The notes beneath the pieces were generated by a model. That model was given only the letters and a program-made list of their open reading frames with translations, had not been told where the DNA came from and made no database searches. Below are positions 1 to 8,347 of a stretch of DNA of 64,000 bases, piece by piece. This DNA is from Bacillus massilinigeriensis (lineage in GTDB: Bacteria > Bacillota > Bacilli > Bacillales > Cytobacillaceae), in contig NZ_LT630337.1 of the NCBI RefSeq assembly GCF_900117315.1, positions 1,332,409 through 1,396,408 on the forward strand, read 5' to 3'. The stretch's first letter is position 1. Every line of letters begins with the position of its first letter. A program made the position numbers and the translations under genes.

Positions 1-588
1 CTGACTATCATTTGTTAATATTTCTGTAAATCTTGCAGCGTCCTTTGTATCCATTTGCTCTAGAATAGCTGCAAGCGTCTCAGCCTTCATGCTGGATAAT
101 ATATTAACTGCTTCCTCCTCTGTCATGGCAGAGATGATAGGTGCAGATTTTTTCGGTGACATCGTTTCATAGGTTTGGATGATTTCTTTCATTGCCTTCT
201 TGTTTTCATTTTGAACAGCATTTAACTCGTCAATCTGTGCTTGGAGCTGCTGTTTTTCTAGATTGGAACGCTCCAATTCTAAATCTTTGTTATCAAGCTG
301 CTTTTCTAATTGTTCTATTTTTGCCTCTCGGTCTTTAATTTCTGCCTCTAGTTCAATGGTCTGCTTTTCCAAGGATTCAGTAGACTTAGGTTTTTCATCC
401 TCCACCATCGAAGAGATAAAAGGAATATTTTCACTAATATCCTTAGCTTTCTCAAACACATTGATTCCGGCAATCGTCAATACGATTAATGCCAATGCAA
501 TAGCAAACAATAGAGGAATTACAATGACGAATAAAAACCATTGAAATTTATTAGATTTTTTTCCTTCTTGCTCCATCGCCTTTTCCAT
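1..588 (-). CDS. ylxF: YlxF/MotE-like flagellar protein, C-terminus beyond window
   Basis: This is the 5' part (196 codons) of the gene after fliJ; the 3' end lies outside the window. A hydrophobic membrane segment spans about residues 17-42, followed by a charged coiled coil (about 70-130, rich in E, K and Q). Then comes a helical region containing MTEEEAVNILSSM that resembles the MgtE intracellular N-domain of MotE/YlxF proteins. In proteobacteria MotE is a stator chaperone; in Bacillus the role of YlxF is poorly known, so only the family is claimed. The ATG at 588 is chosen over the ATG at 593 because AGGTGATGAA places the ribosome site at better spacing. It begins 8 nt after the fliJ stop, in the same operon. 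Confidence 0.85.
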   Translation of the reverse strand, partial: MEKAMEQEGKKSNKFQWFLFVIVIPLLFAIALALIVLTIAGINVFEKAKDISENIPFISSMVEDEKPKSTESLEKQTIELEAEIKDREAKIEQLEKQLDNKDLELERSNLEKQQLQAQIDELNAVQNENKKAMKEIIQTYETMSPKKSAPIISAMTEEEAVNILSSMKAETLAAILEQMDTKDAARFTEILTNDSQ

Positions 589-596
589 TTCATCAC

Positions 597-1040
597 CTAA
601 CTTCCTCGATTCATATAAAACTGAATCGAGATATCATCCATTTGTTTATTCTCAGATGCTTTCATTTCGTTAACGAATAATAGCAAATCTTTTTCTTTCA
701 TTTTTTCATATTTTTTTACTTCAATATTTTTTTCCATTAATTTCTCTTGATAAAAATTCATGCGATTGCGAGCATTGATTACCATCTTTTGATAATACTC
801 AATGCTCTTTTCGATATTAGATATGAATAGCTGATGATGTCTTATCTCTTGTATCGACAAACCATCCTTCAATCTTGATGATTGATAGTTTTCTAAATCT
901 TCCTTCCTTTTTAACAAGGAATATAATTTTTCAGCCACTTCTTCAAACTTTTTAACCGAATCATTATAAACAGATAATGCTTCCTCTTTTTCTCTTTCAC
1001 GAATAGATAATATTTTTTCAAACTTAAACTGGTATCCCAT
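597..1040 (-). CDS. fliJ: Flagellar export chaperone FliJ
   Basis: A 147-residue protein made almost wholly of charged heptad-like helix, starting MGYQFKFEKILSIRE, typical of FliJ (about 147 residues in B. subtilis). FliJ is the coiled-coil stalk of the flagellar type III export ATPase. It sits in the FliI hexamer, couples it to the FlhA export gate and escorts unladen chaperones. It lies four bases after fliI and just before ylxF, the standard fla/che operon order. FliJ sequences diverge fast, so the call rests on length, coiled-coil character and position as well as the N-terminal pattern. Confidence 0.93.
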   Translation of the reverse strand: MGYQFKFEKILSIREREKEEALSVYNDSVKKFEEVAEKLYSLLKRKEDLENYQSSRLKDGLSIQEIRHHQLFISNIEKSIEYYQKMVINARNRMNFYQEKLMEKNIEVKKYEKMKEKDLLLFVNEMKASENKQMDDISIQFYMNRGS

Positions 1041-1044
1041 ATTC

Positions 1045-2364
1045 TTATCTATCCTTTTCCATTAACTGATATAAAGCTTGAACACTTTCCTGCATTGTAA
1101 CTTTCTCTTCTGTTCTTTGTTTTAAAAAAGAGATGATTTCAGGATATAGTCGAATGGCATCGTCGATGTCTTTCGATGAACCTTTTTTATATGCACCAAT
1201 ATTGATTAAATCTTCTGAGTTAATATAAGTGCTTAACATATCTCTTAGCTTTTCAGCTGTGTAACGATGCTCATCAGGAACAATGTTATTCATGACACGA
1301 CTAACGCTTTTCAATACGTTAACTGCCGGATACTGTCCTTTATTGGCGAGGTTACGGTCTAGTACAAAGTGTCCATCCAATATCCCTCGAACAGCATCAG
1401 CTATCGGTTCATTCATGTCGTCACCATCGACCAGCACAGTATAAATGGCTGTAATGGAACCTTTTTGGTTTCTGCCAGTTCGTTCCAATAATTTCGGTAA
1501 TATAGCAAAAACCGATGGGGTATATCCTTTCGTGGTAGGTGGTTCACCGATGGCTAAACCTACTTCTCGTTGTGCCATGGCAACCCTCGTTACCGAGTCC
1601 ATCATCATCATGACATTTAGCCCTTTATCGCGAAAATATTCAGCAATAGCGGTTGCGGTAAAAGCACCTTTTATCCTCATAAGAGCTGGTTGATCACTTG
1701 TTGCCACTACAACGATTGATTTTTTTAACCCTTCAGGACCTAAATCATGTTCAATAAACTCACGTACTTCTCTCCCACGCTCCCCAATAAGGGCAATTAC
1801 ATTTAAATCAGCCTTTGAGTTACGTGCAACCATACCAAGCAATGTACTCTTCCCCACTCCACTACCTGCAAAAATCCCAACACGCTGCCCATTACCAACT
1901 GTTAGTAAACTATCAATGAGTCGAACACCAATTTCAATAGGCTCATTGATAGGTGGCCTAGTCATGGGATTTGGCGGATTCTGTTCTGTAGGAACAGATG
2001 ACATTCCTTTCGGTAATAATGAGCCATCTAAGGTATTTCCTAAGGAATCAATCACATTCCCGATTAGTCCCATCCCCACTTTTACTTCCAGAGGTTTTGA
2101 GGTGGCTTCCACTAAGCAGCCAGAAGAAATGTCATTAATGGCCGTATATGGCATTAATAAAATATTCTCATCTTTAAAACCAACCACTTCGGCCTGAATA
2201 ATTCTCTTTCTGTTTTTGTGACCAGCATGAATATAACAGACGTCACCTATTGAGCTTTCTGGACCTTGCGATTCAATCATGAGTCCAACTACTCTTTTTA
2301 CTCTTCCATACTTTTTAAAGCTATTAATAGAGTCTATTTGCTCAATAACGTCAGCAAGCTTCAA
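1045..2364 (-). CDS. fliI: Flagellum-specific export ATPase FliI
   Basis: A 439-residue F1-type ATPase that energises export of flagellar rod, hook and filament subunits at the cytoplasmic base of the flagellum. Visible features are a beta-barrel N-domain containing GLMIESQGPESSIGDVC, Walker A GIFAGSGVGKSTLLG near residue 165, the ERGREV motif and Walker B MMMMDSVTR. Length fits the family (438 in B. subtilis). The start is a TTG overlapping the fliH stop as TTGA, implying translational coupling; GGAG lies 11 nt upstream. It works with FliH (inhibitor and anchor) and FliJ (stalk), encoded on either side. Confidence 0.97.
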   Translation of the reverse strand: MKLADVIEQIDSINSFKKYGRVKRVVGLMIESQGPESSIGDVCYIHAGHKNRKRIIQAEVVGFKDENILLMPYTAINDISSGCLVEATSKPLEVKVGMGLIGNVIDSLGNTLDGSLLPKGMSSVPTEQNPPNPMTRPPINEPIEIGVRLIDSLLTVGNGQRVGIFAGSGVGKSTLLGMVARNSKADLNVIALIGERGREVREFIEHDLGPEGLKKSIVVVATSDQPALMRIKGAFTATAIAEYFRDKGLNVMMMMDSVTRVAMAQREVGLAIGEPPTTKGYTPSVFAILPKLLERTGRNQKGSITAIYTVLVDGDDMNEPIADAVRGILDGHFVLDRNLANKGQYPAVNVLKSVSRVMNNIVPDEHRYTAEKLRDMLSTYINSEDLINIGAYKKGSSKDIDDAIRLYPEIISFLKQRTEEKVTMQESVQALYQLMEKDR

Positions 2365-3137
2365 GAATTCTCACTCTCCAAAAGCTCAAAGAGCTTCTCT
2401 TTTATTTCTACTAATTGGCCGTCCACACTTGCATCAATTCTTCCATTCGATGATTCAATGATACAAGTAAGCTCACTTAAATCATCATCAGGATAAATAT
2501 ATAAATCTGTCTCTTTTGGAAAAATTCTAACTAGCTCATCTTTCTGACTTAGTAATAAATCATATTGAACGGGATGAACATGAATCTGAATTTCACGGTA
2601 ATCTCTGGCCTCTTTTAAGGCACGTCTTACGATTGATAGGAATTCCTCTGGCTGATTTTCTAAGGTCTTTCCAAGAATTTTTCCTGCTACCTTCAGTCCG
2701 ATATCTAAGATCACATTTTCAGATGATTCCACTTTTATGAAATAATCTTGTTTAGAAGAATCAATGACACTTTTTGCTAGGTTCAAATGTTCTTGATACT
2801 CGTTAAAGCCTTCCATTCTACCTTGTTCATAGCCCTCGTTATATCCTAATTGGCGAGCCTCCTCGCTTAAGCTTTGCTTTTCCTGCTCCCAAGATTGCTT
2901 ATCACTGTTCACTTGGTAAATGATTTCATCCGCCTGTTGTTGAGCTTTAGCAAGGATTGCTTGCGCTTCCAACCTAGCTTGTTCCATTAATTGCTGATAA
3001 TCTGCATCACTTTGGAAAGATATTTCCTCTTGATTCTCATTTTGATTTCTTTCCATAACCTTTATAGAAATTATCTTTTTTTCCTCAGTAAGTGGTGGAG
3101 TCCAACCTGATTTAATCACTCTAGACAATGATATCAT
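2361..3137 (-). CDS. fliH: Flagellar assembly protein FliH
   Basis: About 258 residues. FliH binds FliI and docks the export ATPase to the C-ring, as the second-stalk analogue. The N-terminus MISLSRVIKSG is typical of Bacillus FliH. A long Gln/Glu/Ala-rich helix follows (about 50-110), including a glycine-spaced stretch around GYNEGYEQGRMEGFNEY, then the conserved E-peptide-like C-terminal domain. The start is uncertain. GGAGG lies only 2 nt before the ATG at 3137; an in-frame TTG at 3128 and GTG codons up to 3149 are alternatives. The gene overlaps the end of fliG and the start of fliI, so the three are likely translationally coupled. Confidence 0.93.
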   Translation of the reverse strand: MISLSRVIKSGWTPPLTEEKKIISIKVMERNQNENQEEISFQSDADYQQLMEQARLEAQAILAKAQQQADEIIYQVNSDKQSWEQEKQSLSEEARQLGYNEGYEQGRMEGFNEYQEHLNLAKSVIDSSKQDYFIKVESSENVILDIGLKVAGKILGKTLENQPEEFLSIVRRALKEARDYREIQIHVHPVQYDLLLSQKDELVRIFPKETDLYIYPDDDLSELTCIIESSNGRIDASVDGQLVEIKEKLFELLESENS

Positions 3138-4137
3138 CACCTCCACCACGTGCTACAACGATTTCACCTGCATCTTCAAGTCGTCTAATAATCGCAACAA
3201 TTCTTGACTGTGCTTCCTCAACATCCCGTAATCTAACAGGTCCCATATATTCCATTTCTTCCTTAAACGTATCTGCCATCCGTGTTGACATATTCTTGAA
3301 CACAATTTCTTTTACTTCATCGCTAGATACTTTAAGAGAAAGCATAAGATCGTCATTTTCACAATCTCTAATAATCCTTTGAATTGCTCGATTATCAAGG
3401 GTAACGATATCTTCGAATACAAACATCCTTTTCTTAATTTCTTCCGCAAGCTCTGGGTCTTGGATTTCAAGAGCATCAAGAATGGTTCTTTCAGTTTGTC
3501 GATCAACTCCATTTAATACTTCGACAACAGCTTCAACTCCACCGGTTTGTGTGTAATCTTGTGTCACAGTAGATGAAAGCTTTCTTTCTAGAATTTGCTC
3601 CACTTCATTAATAATTTCTGGGGATGTACTGTCCATGACAGCAATTCTTCTAGCGATATCAGCTTGCATTTCCTGCGGAAGCTCAGAAAGAATTTGACCA
3701 GCCTGTGTTGCATCCAAATAGGATAAAATTAGCGCAATCGTTTGTGGATGTTCATTTTGAATAAAGTTCAATATTTGTGCTGGATCAGCTTTCCTTGCAA
3801 AATCAAAGGGTCTTACTTGCAAGGATGAGGTTAATCGATTAATAATAATTGAGGCCTGCTCAGTGCCTAATGCCTTTTCTAAAACGGTTTTAGCATAACC
3901 AATGCCACCCTGAGAAATATAATCTTGGGCTAATGCAATATTATGGAACTCTTCAAGAACCTCTTCCTTAGAGTGAGAATCTACCTTTTTTACACTGGAA
4001 ATTTCTAATGTTAATTTTTCTATCTCTTCTTCACTTAAATGCTTATAAACTGATGCAGAAACATCGGGGCCAAGTGAAATTAGAAGAATGGCAGCCTTTT
4101 GCTTTCCTGATAAATCTTTCTGATCTTTCTTTGCCAA
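3121..4137 (-). CDS. fliG: Flagellar motor switch protein FliG
   Basis: 338 residues, the same length as B. subtilis FliG. FliG sits on the MS-ring as the top of the C-ring, contacts the stator (torque helix in the C-domain) and takes part in switching rotation. The N-domain motif KQKAAILLISLGPDVSASVYK, the middle EHPQTIALILSYL segment and the C-terminal VSSDEVKEIVFKNMS region are all recognisable. I choose the TTG at 4137 (reading MAKKDQKDLSGKQ) because AGGAGG is 7 nt upstream. An in-frame GTG at 4143 would have the Shine-Dalgarno directly against it. Sits between fliF and fliH. Confidence 0.97.
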   Translation of the reverse strand: MAKKDQKDLSGKQKAAILLISLGPDVSASVYKHLSEEEIEKLTLEISSVKKVDSHSKEEVLEEFHNIALAQDYISQGGIGYAKTVLEKALGTEQASIIINRLTSSLQVRPFDFARKADPAQILNFIQNEHPQTIALILSYLDATQAGQILSELPQEMQADIARRIAVMDSTSPEIINEVEQILERKLSSTVTQDYTQTGGVEAVVEVLNGVDRQTERTILDALEIQDPELAEEIKKRMFVFEDIVTLDNRAIQRIIRDCENDDLMLSLKVSSDEVKEIVFKNMSTRMADTFKEEMEYMGPVRLRDVEEAQSRIVAIIRRLEDAGEIVVARGGGDDIIV

Positions 4138-4148
4138 TTTCACTCCTC

Positions 4149-5750
4149 CTAATCTTCAGCAATCCAACTTCTTAATAGCTTAGCAAATTCCTCTGGTTTC
4201 TCTTTTGCCATTTTCTCTAATTGCTTTCGTTTTAAGCTGCCTTCTGTTTCCTTTTCATCATTTACATCAGGGACAGAAATCGTTGAAGCCACTTGGTCTA
4301 ACATTAGCTCATCCTCATACTCCTCATGTTTCTTACGAGCACGGGCAAATAGGAAGATTAGTAAACCAATTACAGCTAATAAAACTCCACCAATGACATA
4401 AACCCACCATGGGATAACTGATTTGGATCCACCTGTAGATACGGTTGTTTTCCCTTTAAACGGTTGAACTGATACAACAATTTTTTGTTCTAATTCTTGG
4501 TCCGTCAGTTCAGGCTCTGTACCATCTTTACTTATGGTTGTTCGAACGATGGTTCCTAGCATTTTCGTAATATCATCTACCCGTTCTTGAGGAAGTGAGT
4601 TAGGATCATCAGCCACTGGTGGCTCGACCATCACCTGAATACCTAAATCTTTTATCTTATATGGACTTTCTACTATTTCTTTTCGTATTTTGTTTATTTC
4701 ATAATTAACGGTATCTTCGATTTTTTCATAGTCTCCATTTGAATCACTACCAGCTACATAGCTTGATCCTAATGAATCCGCTGGATCTTCAGCTTGTGGT
4801 GTTCCCCCAGCCTTACTTCCATCACCAGTAAAAGTCTCTGTAATCTTTTGAGCACTGACAGCAATCCCCTTCATGTTTTCTTCATCAACCGGGGTAGCCA
4901 GATTTTCTTCTCGATTTTCTTGTGTAAAATCAACATCAGCTGTAACAGATGTTACTACTTTGTCTTGCCCCATCAATGTACCAAGCATATTTTGAACTTG
5001 TCTTTGTACATCTCGTTCAATCTGCTTTTTAATATCATTTTGAGCAGCAAAAGTGGTACCTGAAGAATTTTCATTGTTTTTCAGATCAAAGTACTCAAAA
5101 TATTGGTTGGTAATGACGATATTATCAGTAGGAAGATTCGGTACACTTTTAGAAACTAAGTGATATAAGGATTTGATTTGATTTTCTTCAAATTGATAGC
5201 CTGGTTTTGTATTCAATACAATGGATGCTGAAGCCTCTTCATTGCTATCGCTAACAAAAATACCTTTTTCAGGAAGACTAATCATTACCTTTGCATCGTT
5301 GACCCCATCAATTCCTTTAATAAGATTAGCAAGCTCTGTTTGCATAGCTTCTAGCTTCACTACATTAAATTCATTCTCAGTCATCCCGATTCCAGCCTTT
5401 TGGCTAAAAAAGGAGTAATCAATACTTCCTGATTTAGGAATTCCCTCAGCTGCAAGTTCAACCTTTAAAGTATCAACCTGCTCTTCAGGCACCTTAATGG
5501 TCGTGCCACCATCTGTTATTTCTGACTCGATTCCCCTACCGTCTAGATTCTCTTTAATAGATCCAGTCTCCGACGGAGTTAAATTGCTATAAAGAGGTAC
5601 CAAAGTCGTTCTCGTAACAAAAAATGATAGGACAGCAATTAGTACTATGAAAAAAAAGAAAGAACCGATGAAAAAGAATTTCTGTTTTTTTGATCGGCTT
5701 GTCCAATATTCTTTTATATTATTAAAGTATTTCTGAAAAGTACTTGTCAT
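4149..5750 (-). CDS. fliF: Flagellar MS-ring protein FliF
   Basis: 533 residues. FliF oligomerises in the inner membrane to form the MS-ring that houses the export gate and seats FliG. An N-terminal membrane helix lies at about 24-46 (FFFIGSFFFFIVLIAVLSFF). It is followed by the ring-building-motif domains (TLVPLYSNLTPSETGSI, AAEGIPKSGSIDYSFF), a low-complexity linker rich in D, G and S (about 310-350), and a second membrane helix at about 449-470 (WWVYVIGGVLLAVIGLLIFL). The acidic FliG-binding tail reads LLRSWIAED. GGGGG precedes the ATG. The gap to fliG is 11 nt; the gap from fliE is 68 nt. Confidence 0.97.
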   Translation of the reverse strand: MTSTFQKYFNNIKEYWTSRSKKQKFFFIGSFFFFIVLIAVLSFFVTRTTLVPLYSNLTPSETGSIKENLDGRGIESEITDGGTTIKVPEEQVDTLKVELAAEGIPKSGSIDYSFFSQKAGIGMTENEFNVVKLEAMQTELANLIKGIDGVNDAKVMISLPEKGIFVSDSNEEASASIVLNTKPGYQFEENQIKSLYHLVSKSVPNLPTDNIVITNQYFEYFDLKNNENSSGTTFAAQNDIKKQIERDVQRQVQNMLGTLMGQDKVVTSVTADVDFTQENREENLATPVDEENMKGIAVSAQKITETFTGDGSKAGGTPQAEDPADSLGSSYVAGSDSNGDYEKIEDTVNYEINKIRKEIVESPYKIKDLGIQVMVEPPVADDPNSLPQERVDDITKMLGTIVRTTISKDGTEPELTDQELEQKIVVSVQPFKGKTTVSTGGSKSVIPWWVYVIGGVLLAVIGLLIFLFARARKKHEEYEDELMLDQVASTISVPDVNDEKETEGSLKRKQLEKMAKEKPEEFAKLLRSWIAED

Positions 5751-5818
5751 TATGAACCCCCGGTTACCTGTGTCTAGTTGACATCAACTAATAACCAATT
5801 GAATTTGCGTTTTTTCTA

Positions 5819-6133
5819 TTAAACTTGCATTCTCATCATTTCTTGGTATGCTTCGATTGCCTTATTTCTGATTTCTAGTGTTGCTTGAAGTGTGATGCTT
5901 GCCTTTTGACTAGCTATCATCACTTCATGTAAATCTACGTCTTGTCCTGTTGCAAGCTTCTCTGTCAGTTTATCAGAAGTGACTTGTGCTTCATTAACTT
6001 GATTAATAGATTCCTTTAAGACGGACGCAAAACTCTTTTGAGCTTCGAATGGTGTAGTTGAAGGTTTACTTGAAACCATTTCATCCGAAAATATTTTAGA
6101 TGTCGTTGTGGAAGGAAAAGTCACGTTATTCAT
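5819..6133 (-). CDS. fliE: Flagellar hook-basal body complex protein FliE
   Basis: A 104-residue FliE, the junction between the MS-ring/export gate and the proximal rod, and normally the first substrate exported. The C-terminal half is characteristic: LATGQDVDLHEVMIASQKAS followed by a terminal helix ending YQEMMRMQV. The N-terminus is variable and Ser/Thr rich. GAGG lies 7 nt before the ATG. It stands between flgC and fliF, the normal Bacillus order. Confidence 0.96.
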   Translation of the reverse strand: MNNVTFPSTTTSKIFSDEMVSSKPSTTPFEAQKSFASVLKESINQVNEAQVTSDKLTEKLATGQDVDLHEVMIASQKASITLQATLEIRNKAIEAYQEMMRMQV

Positions 6134-6148
6134 CTAGTAACCTCTTTT

Positions 6149-6607
6149 CTATTTTCCAATCTCTAATGCTTTCATTAACATTCCTTTAGATGCATTCATT
6201 GCTGTAACGTTGGCTTCATATGACCTAGTTGCGCTTATTAAATCAACCATTTCTCTCAACGGGTCTACATTCGGCATAGCTACATAGCCATTTTCATCCG
6301 CATCTGGATGTTCAGGATCATAAACCATATTAAATGGTGTTTCAGTATCATCTTCTATACTCTTCACTTTAACTCCAGTACCAACTGAGCCTTGATTATT
6401 CATAGCCACATTTAAAAACGAAGAAAAATTCCCATCCTTTGACTGCAAAATAACTGATTTCCTTCGATATGGCTCCCATTCTCCATTTTCAAGCTGCTTT
6501 GCCCGTGTAGTATCCACATTAGCCATATTTGAGGATATAACATCCATTCGCAATCTCTGGGCAGTAAGAGCAGACGCCGATGTATTTATACTATTAAAAA
6601 TTGACAT
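6149..6607 (-). CDS. flgC: Flagellar basal-body rod protein FlgC
   Basis: 152 residues, a proximal rod subunit of the flagellar axis. The N-terminal rod signature is present (FNSINTSASALTAQRLRMDV then ISSNMANVDTTRA). So is the C-terminal helix MVDLISATRSYEANVTAMNA, which packs with it in the assembled rod. The family has no cleaved signal peptide and is exported through the flagellar type III apparatus. The ATG begins 2 nt after the flgB stop, using a Shine-Dalgarno inside the end of flgB. Confidence 0.97.
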   Translation of the reverse strand: MSIFNSINTSASALTAQRLRMDVISSNMANVDTTRAKQLENGEWEPYRRKSVILQSKDGNFSSFLNVAMNNQGSVGTGVKVKSIEDDTETPFNMVYDPEHPDADENGYVAMPNVDPLREMVDLISATRSYEANVTAMNASKGMLMKALEIGK

Positions 6608-6609
6608 AA

Positions 6610-7005
6610 TTACTTACCACCTCGAATGACATTCTGCAAGGTTGAAAACTTCCCATTCATCCGTTCAATCATCGCATTGTAATAAATTTGATTGGTCGCA
6701 AGATCGGACATCTCTTTATCCATATCGACACTATTCCCATTATCATTGTAAGCAACATTCTTTTGATTAACGATAGAGGAATTTGTACTAGTTGTTTGTT
6801 TGAACTCAATATGTCTTGGATCAGACTGATGAGCAGACATCGGACCACTCAATGCAGATTGGAAAACAGATTTAAAGCTTACATCCTTCGCCTTATAATT
6901 TGGAGTATCTACATTAGCAATATTTTGCGAAATAACCTTTTGTTTTAAAGAAGAATAGTCTAAGGCATTCTCAATTGTTGTAAAAGTATTTGAAAACAAT
7001 TTCAA
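6610..7005 (-). CDS. flgB: Flagellar basal-body rod protein FlgB
   Basis: 131 residues; proximal rod subunit and first gene of the fla/che operon. The rod signature reads LKQKVISQNIANVDTPNYKA, and the C-terminal helix contains DKEMSDLATNQIYYNAMIER. I take the TTG at 7005 as start (MKLFSNTFTTIENAL). It aligns with the family N-terminus and has GAGGTGG about 6 nt upstream; the upstream in-frame ATG at 7035 would add ten residues without a ribosome site. A good sigma-A promoter lies about 90 nt upstream. Confidence 0.95.
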   Translation of the reverse strand: MKLFSNTFTTIENALDYSSLKQKVISQNIANVDTPNYKAKDVSFKSVFQSALSGPMSAHQSDPRHIEFKQTTSTNSSIVNQKNVAYNDNGNSVDMDKEMSDLATNQIYYNAMIERMNGKFSTLQNVIRGGK

Positions 7006-7095
7006 ATCTGCCACCTCACTAATTACTATATACATAGTGTTAAAGTTTTTTGTCTAATTTTGCGGAATAATGACGGCATTTGTTATCTAATGCTT

Positions 7096-7124
7096 ATTGT
7101 AATGAAAAATATTTGATATGTCTA
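7096..7124 (-). promoter_or_regulatory. Sigma-A promoter of the fla/che operon
   Basis: TAGACA (7119-7124), a 17-bp spacer and TACAAT (7096-7101) read on the minus strand about 90 nt before flgB. B. subtilis also drives this operon from a sigma-A promoter. I could not find a convincing sigma-D site beside it. Confidence 0.75.
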
Positions 7125-7290
7125 TGTAATAAAAGTCTTATTTCCTAATAATAATTAACCATTTTTCGTTTGGGGGATAATGTTTCATAAGGAAAAATAG
7201 CTAAAATGATGAAACAAATCGATAAAAATATCTATTTTTCTACAAAAATTCCCAAAAGAACAAGCTAAAACAGGCTTCTTCATAAATTCC

Positions 7291-7336
7291 CCAAAAAAAA
7301 GATTAGGGTTCAGGATTTCACTCCGACCCTAATCTT
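7291..7336 (-). terminator. Terminator of the xerC-hslVU-codY transcript
   Basis: The stem GATTAGGGT/ACCCTAATC (7301-7309 with 7326-7334) is followed on the minus strand by eight Ts. It stands 27 nt after the codY stop and isolates codY from the flagellar operon. Confidence 0.9.
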
Positions 7337-7362
7337 AATTGAAATCTACATTTATTAATGGA

Positions 7363-8142
7363 TTAATTTGTTTTTAACTTTTCCAATTCAACTAAAAACT
7401 TATCATTAAGAACCTTAATATACGTTCCCTTCATACCTAATGAACGAGATTCAATTACTCCTGCACTTTCCAATTTACGAAGGGCATTAACGATTACGGA
7501 ACGGGTAATTCCAACACGGTCAGCTATTTTTGAAGCAACTAATAAACCTTCATTTCCGTTTAGTTCTTCAAATATATGTTCAATTGCTTCTAATTCGCTA
7601 TAAGATAAAGAGCTAATAGCCATTTGTACAACTGCTTTACTTCTTGCTTCGCCCTCAATTTCTTCAGCTTTTTCACGAAGGATTTCCATCCCGACAACCG
7701 TTGCACCATATTCTCCTAAAATTAAATCGTCATCATGAAACTTTTCGTTTAATCTGGCAAGAATTAAAGTACCAAGTCTTTCTCCCCCACCAATGATTGG
7801 AACGATTGTCGTTAACCCTGATTGAAACAATTCCCTGTTTTCCACTGGAAAAGCTGTATATTCACTTTCAACATCAAGATTTGGAGAGGTTTCTTTAATA
7901 TTGAAAAGACTATCCGTATATTCTTCAGGAAATTGACGGTCATCTAACATTTTTTTCATACGCTCATTTTCAATTTGCTGATTAATGGCAAAACCTAATA
8001 ATTTCCCTCTTCTACTAACCACATAGACATTTGCTTCAATCACTTCGCTTAATGTCTCAGACATTTCTTTAAAGTTTACTTGCTTACCAGCAGCCTTTTG
8101 TAATAATGCGTTAATTTTTCTCGTTTTTGATAATAAATCCAT
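7363..8142 (-). CDS. codY: Global transcriptional repressor CodY
   Basis: 259 residues, identical in length to B. subtilis CodY. It is a dimeric GTP- and branched-chain-amino-acid-sensing repressor of nutrient-limitation genes. The N-terminal GAF domain (about 1-155) contains [22 protein letters not shown] and [14 protein letters not shown]. The C-terminal winged helix-turn-helix contains [20 protein letters not shown]. The ATG at 8142 is preceded by AGGAGG at good spacing; the longer in-frame reading upstream is not supported. It is last in the operon with xerC, hslV and hslU, separated from hslU by 205 nt that include a 10-bp inverted repeat. Confidence 0.98.
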   Translation of the reverse strand: MDLLSKTRKINALLQKAAGKQVNFKEMSETLSEVIEANVYVVSRRGKLLGFAINQQIENERMKKMLDDRQFPEEYTDSLFNIKETSPNLDVESEYTAFPVENRELFQSGLTTIVPIIGGGERLGTLILARLNEKFHDDDLILGEYGATVVGMEILREKAEEIEGEARSKAVVQMAISSLSYSELEAIEHIFEELNGNEGLLVASKIADRVGITRSVIVNALRKLESAGVIESRSLGMKGTYIKVLNDKFLVELEKLKTN

Positions 8143-8289
8143 TTTTCTTCCTCCTAATTTTCCAAAACCTTTTAATCGAATTAATTGGTTCAATTTTACA
8201 ATAATTATTTCTACAAATATTTCTTCAAAGGAGTTTTTCTCTATTTCCTTCCAAATCTTCCCTTAATTTTTCTCTATTCTCTTTCTAAG

Positions 8290-8328
8290 TTTTAGGGAAT
8301 CAACATCATGCCATTTTATTCCCTAAAA
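8290..8328. repeat. 10-bp inverted repeat between hslU and codY
   Basis: TTTTAGGGAA (8290-8299) and TTCCCTAAAA (8319-8328) are perfect inverted copies with a 19-nt loop. No T-run follows on the minus strand, so it is not an ordinary terminator. It may be an RNA processing or attenuation structure between hslU and codY, or a DNA operator. Confidence 0.6.
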
Positions 8329-8347
8329 AGAAATACCTAATCATTAA

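Noticed and set aside
7200-7260. CodY box upstream of flgB (AATTTTTGTAGAAAAAT)
   Set aside because: Only about 10 of 15 positions match the CodY consensus and it lies over 100 bp above the promoter; too weak in AT-rich DNA.
7036-7300. Sigma-D promoter for the fla/che operon
   Set aside because: No TAAA-15-GCCGATAT-like pair could be found; only the sigma-A type promoter is supported.
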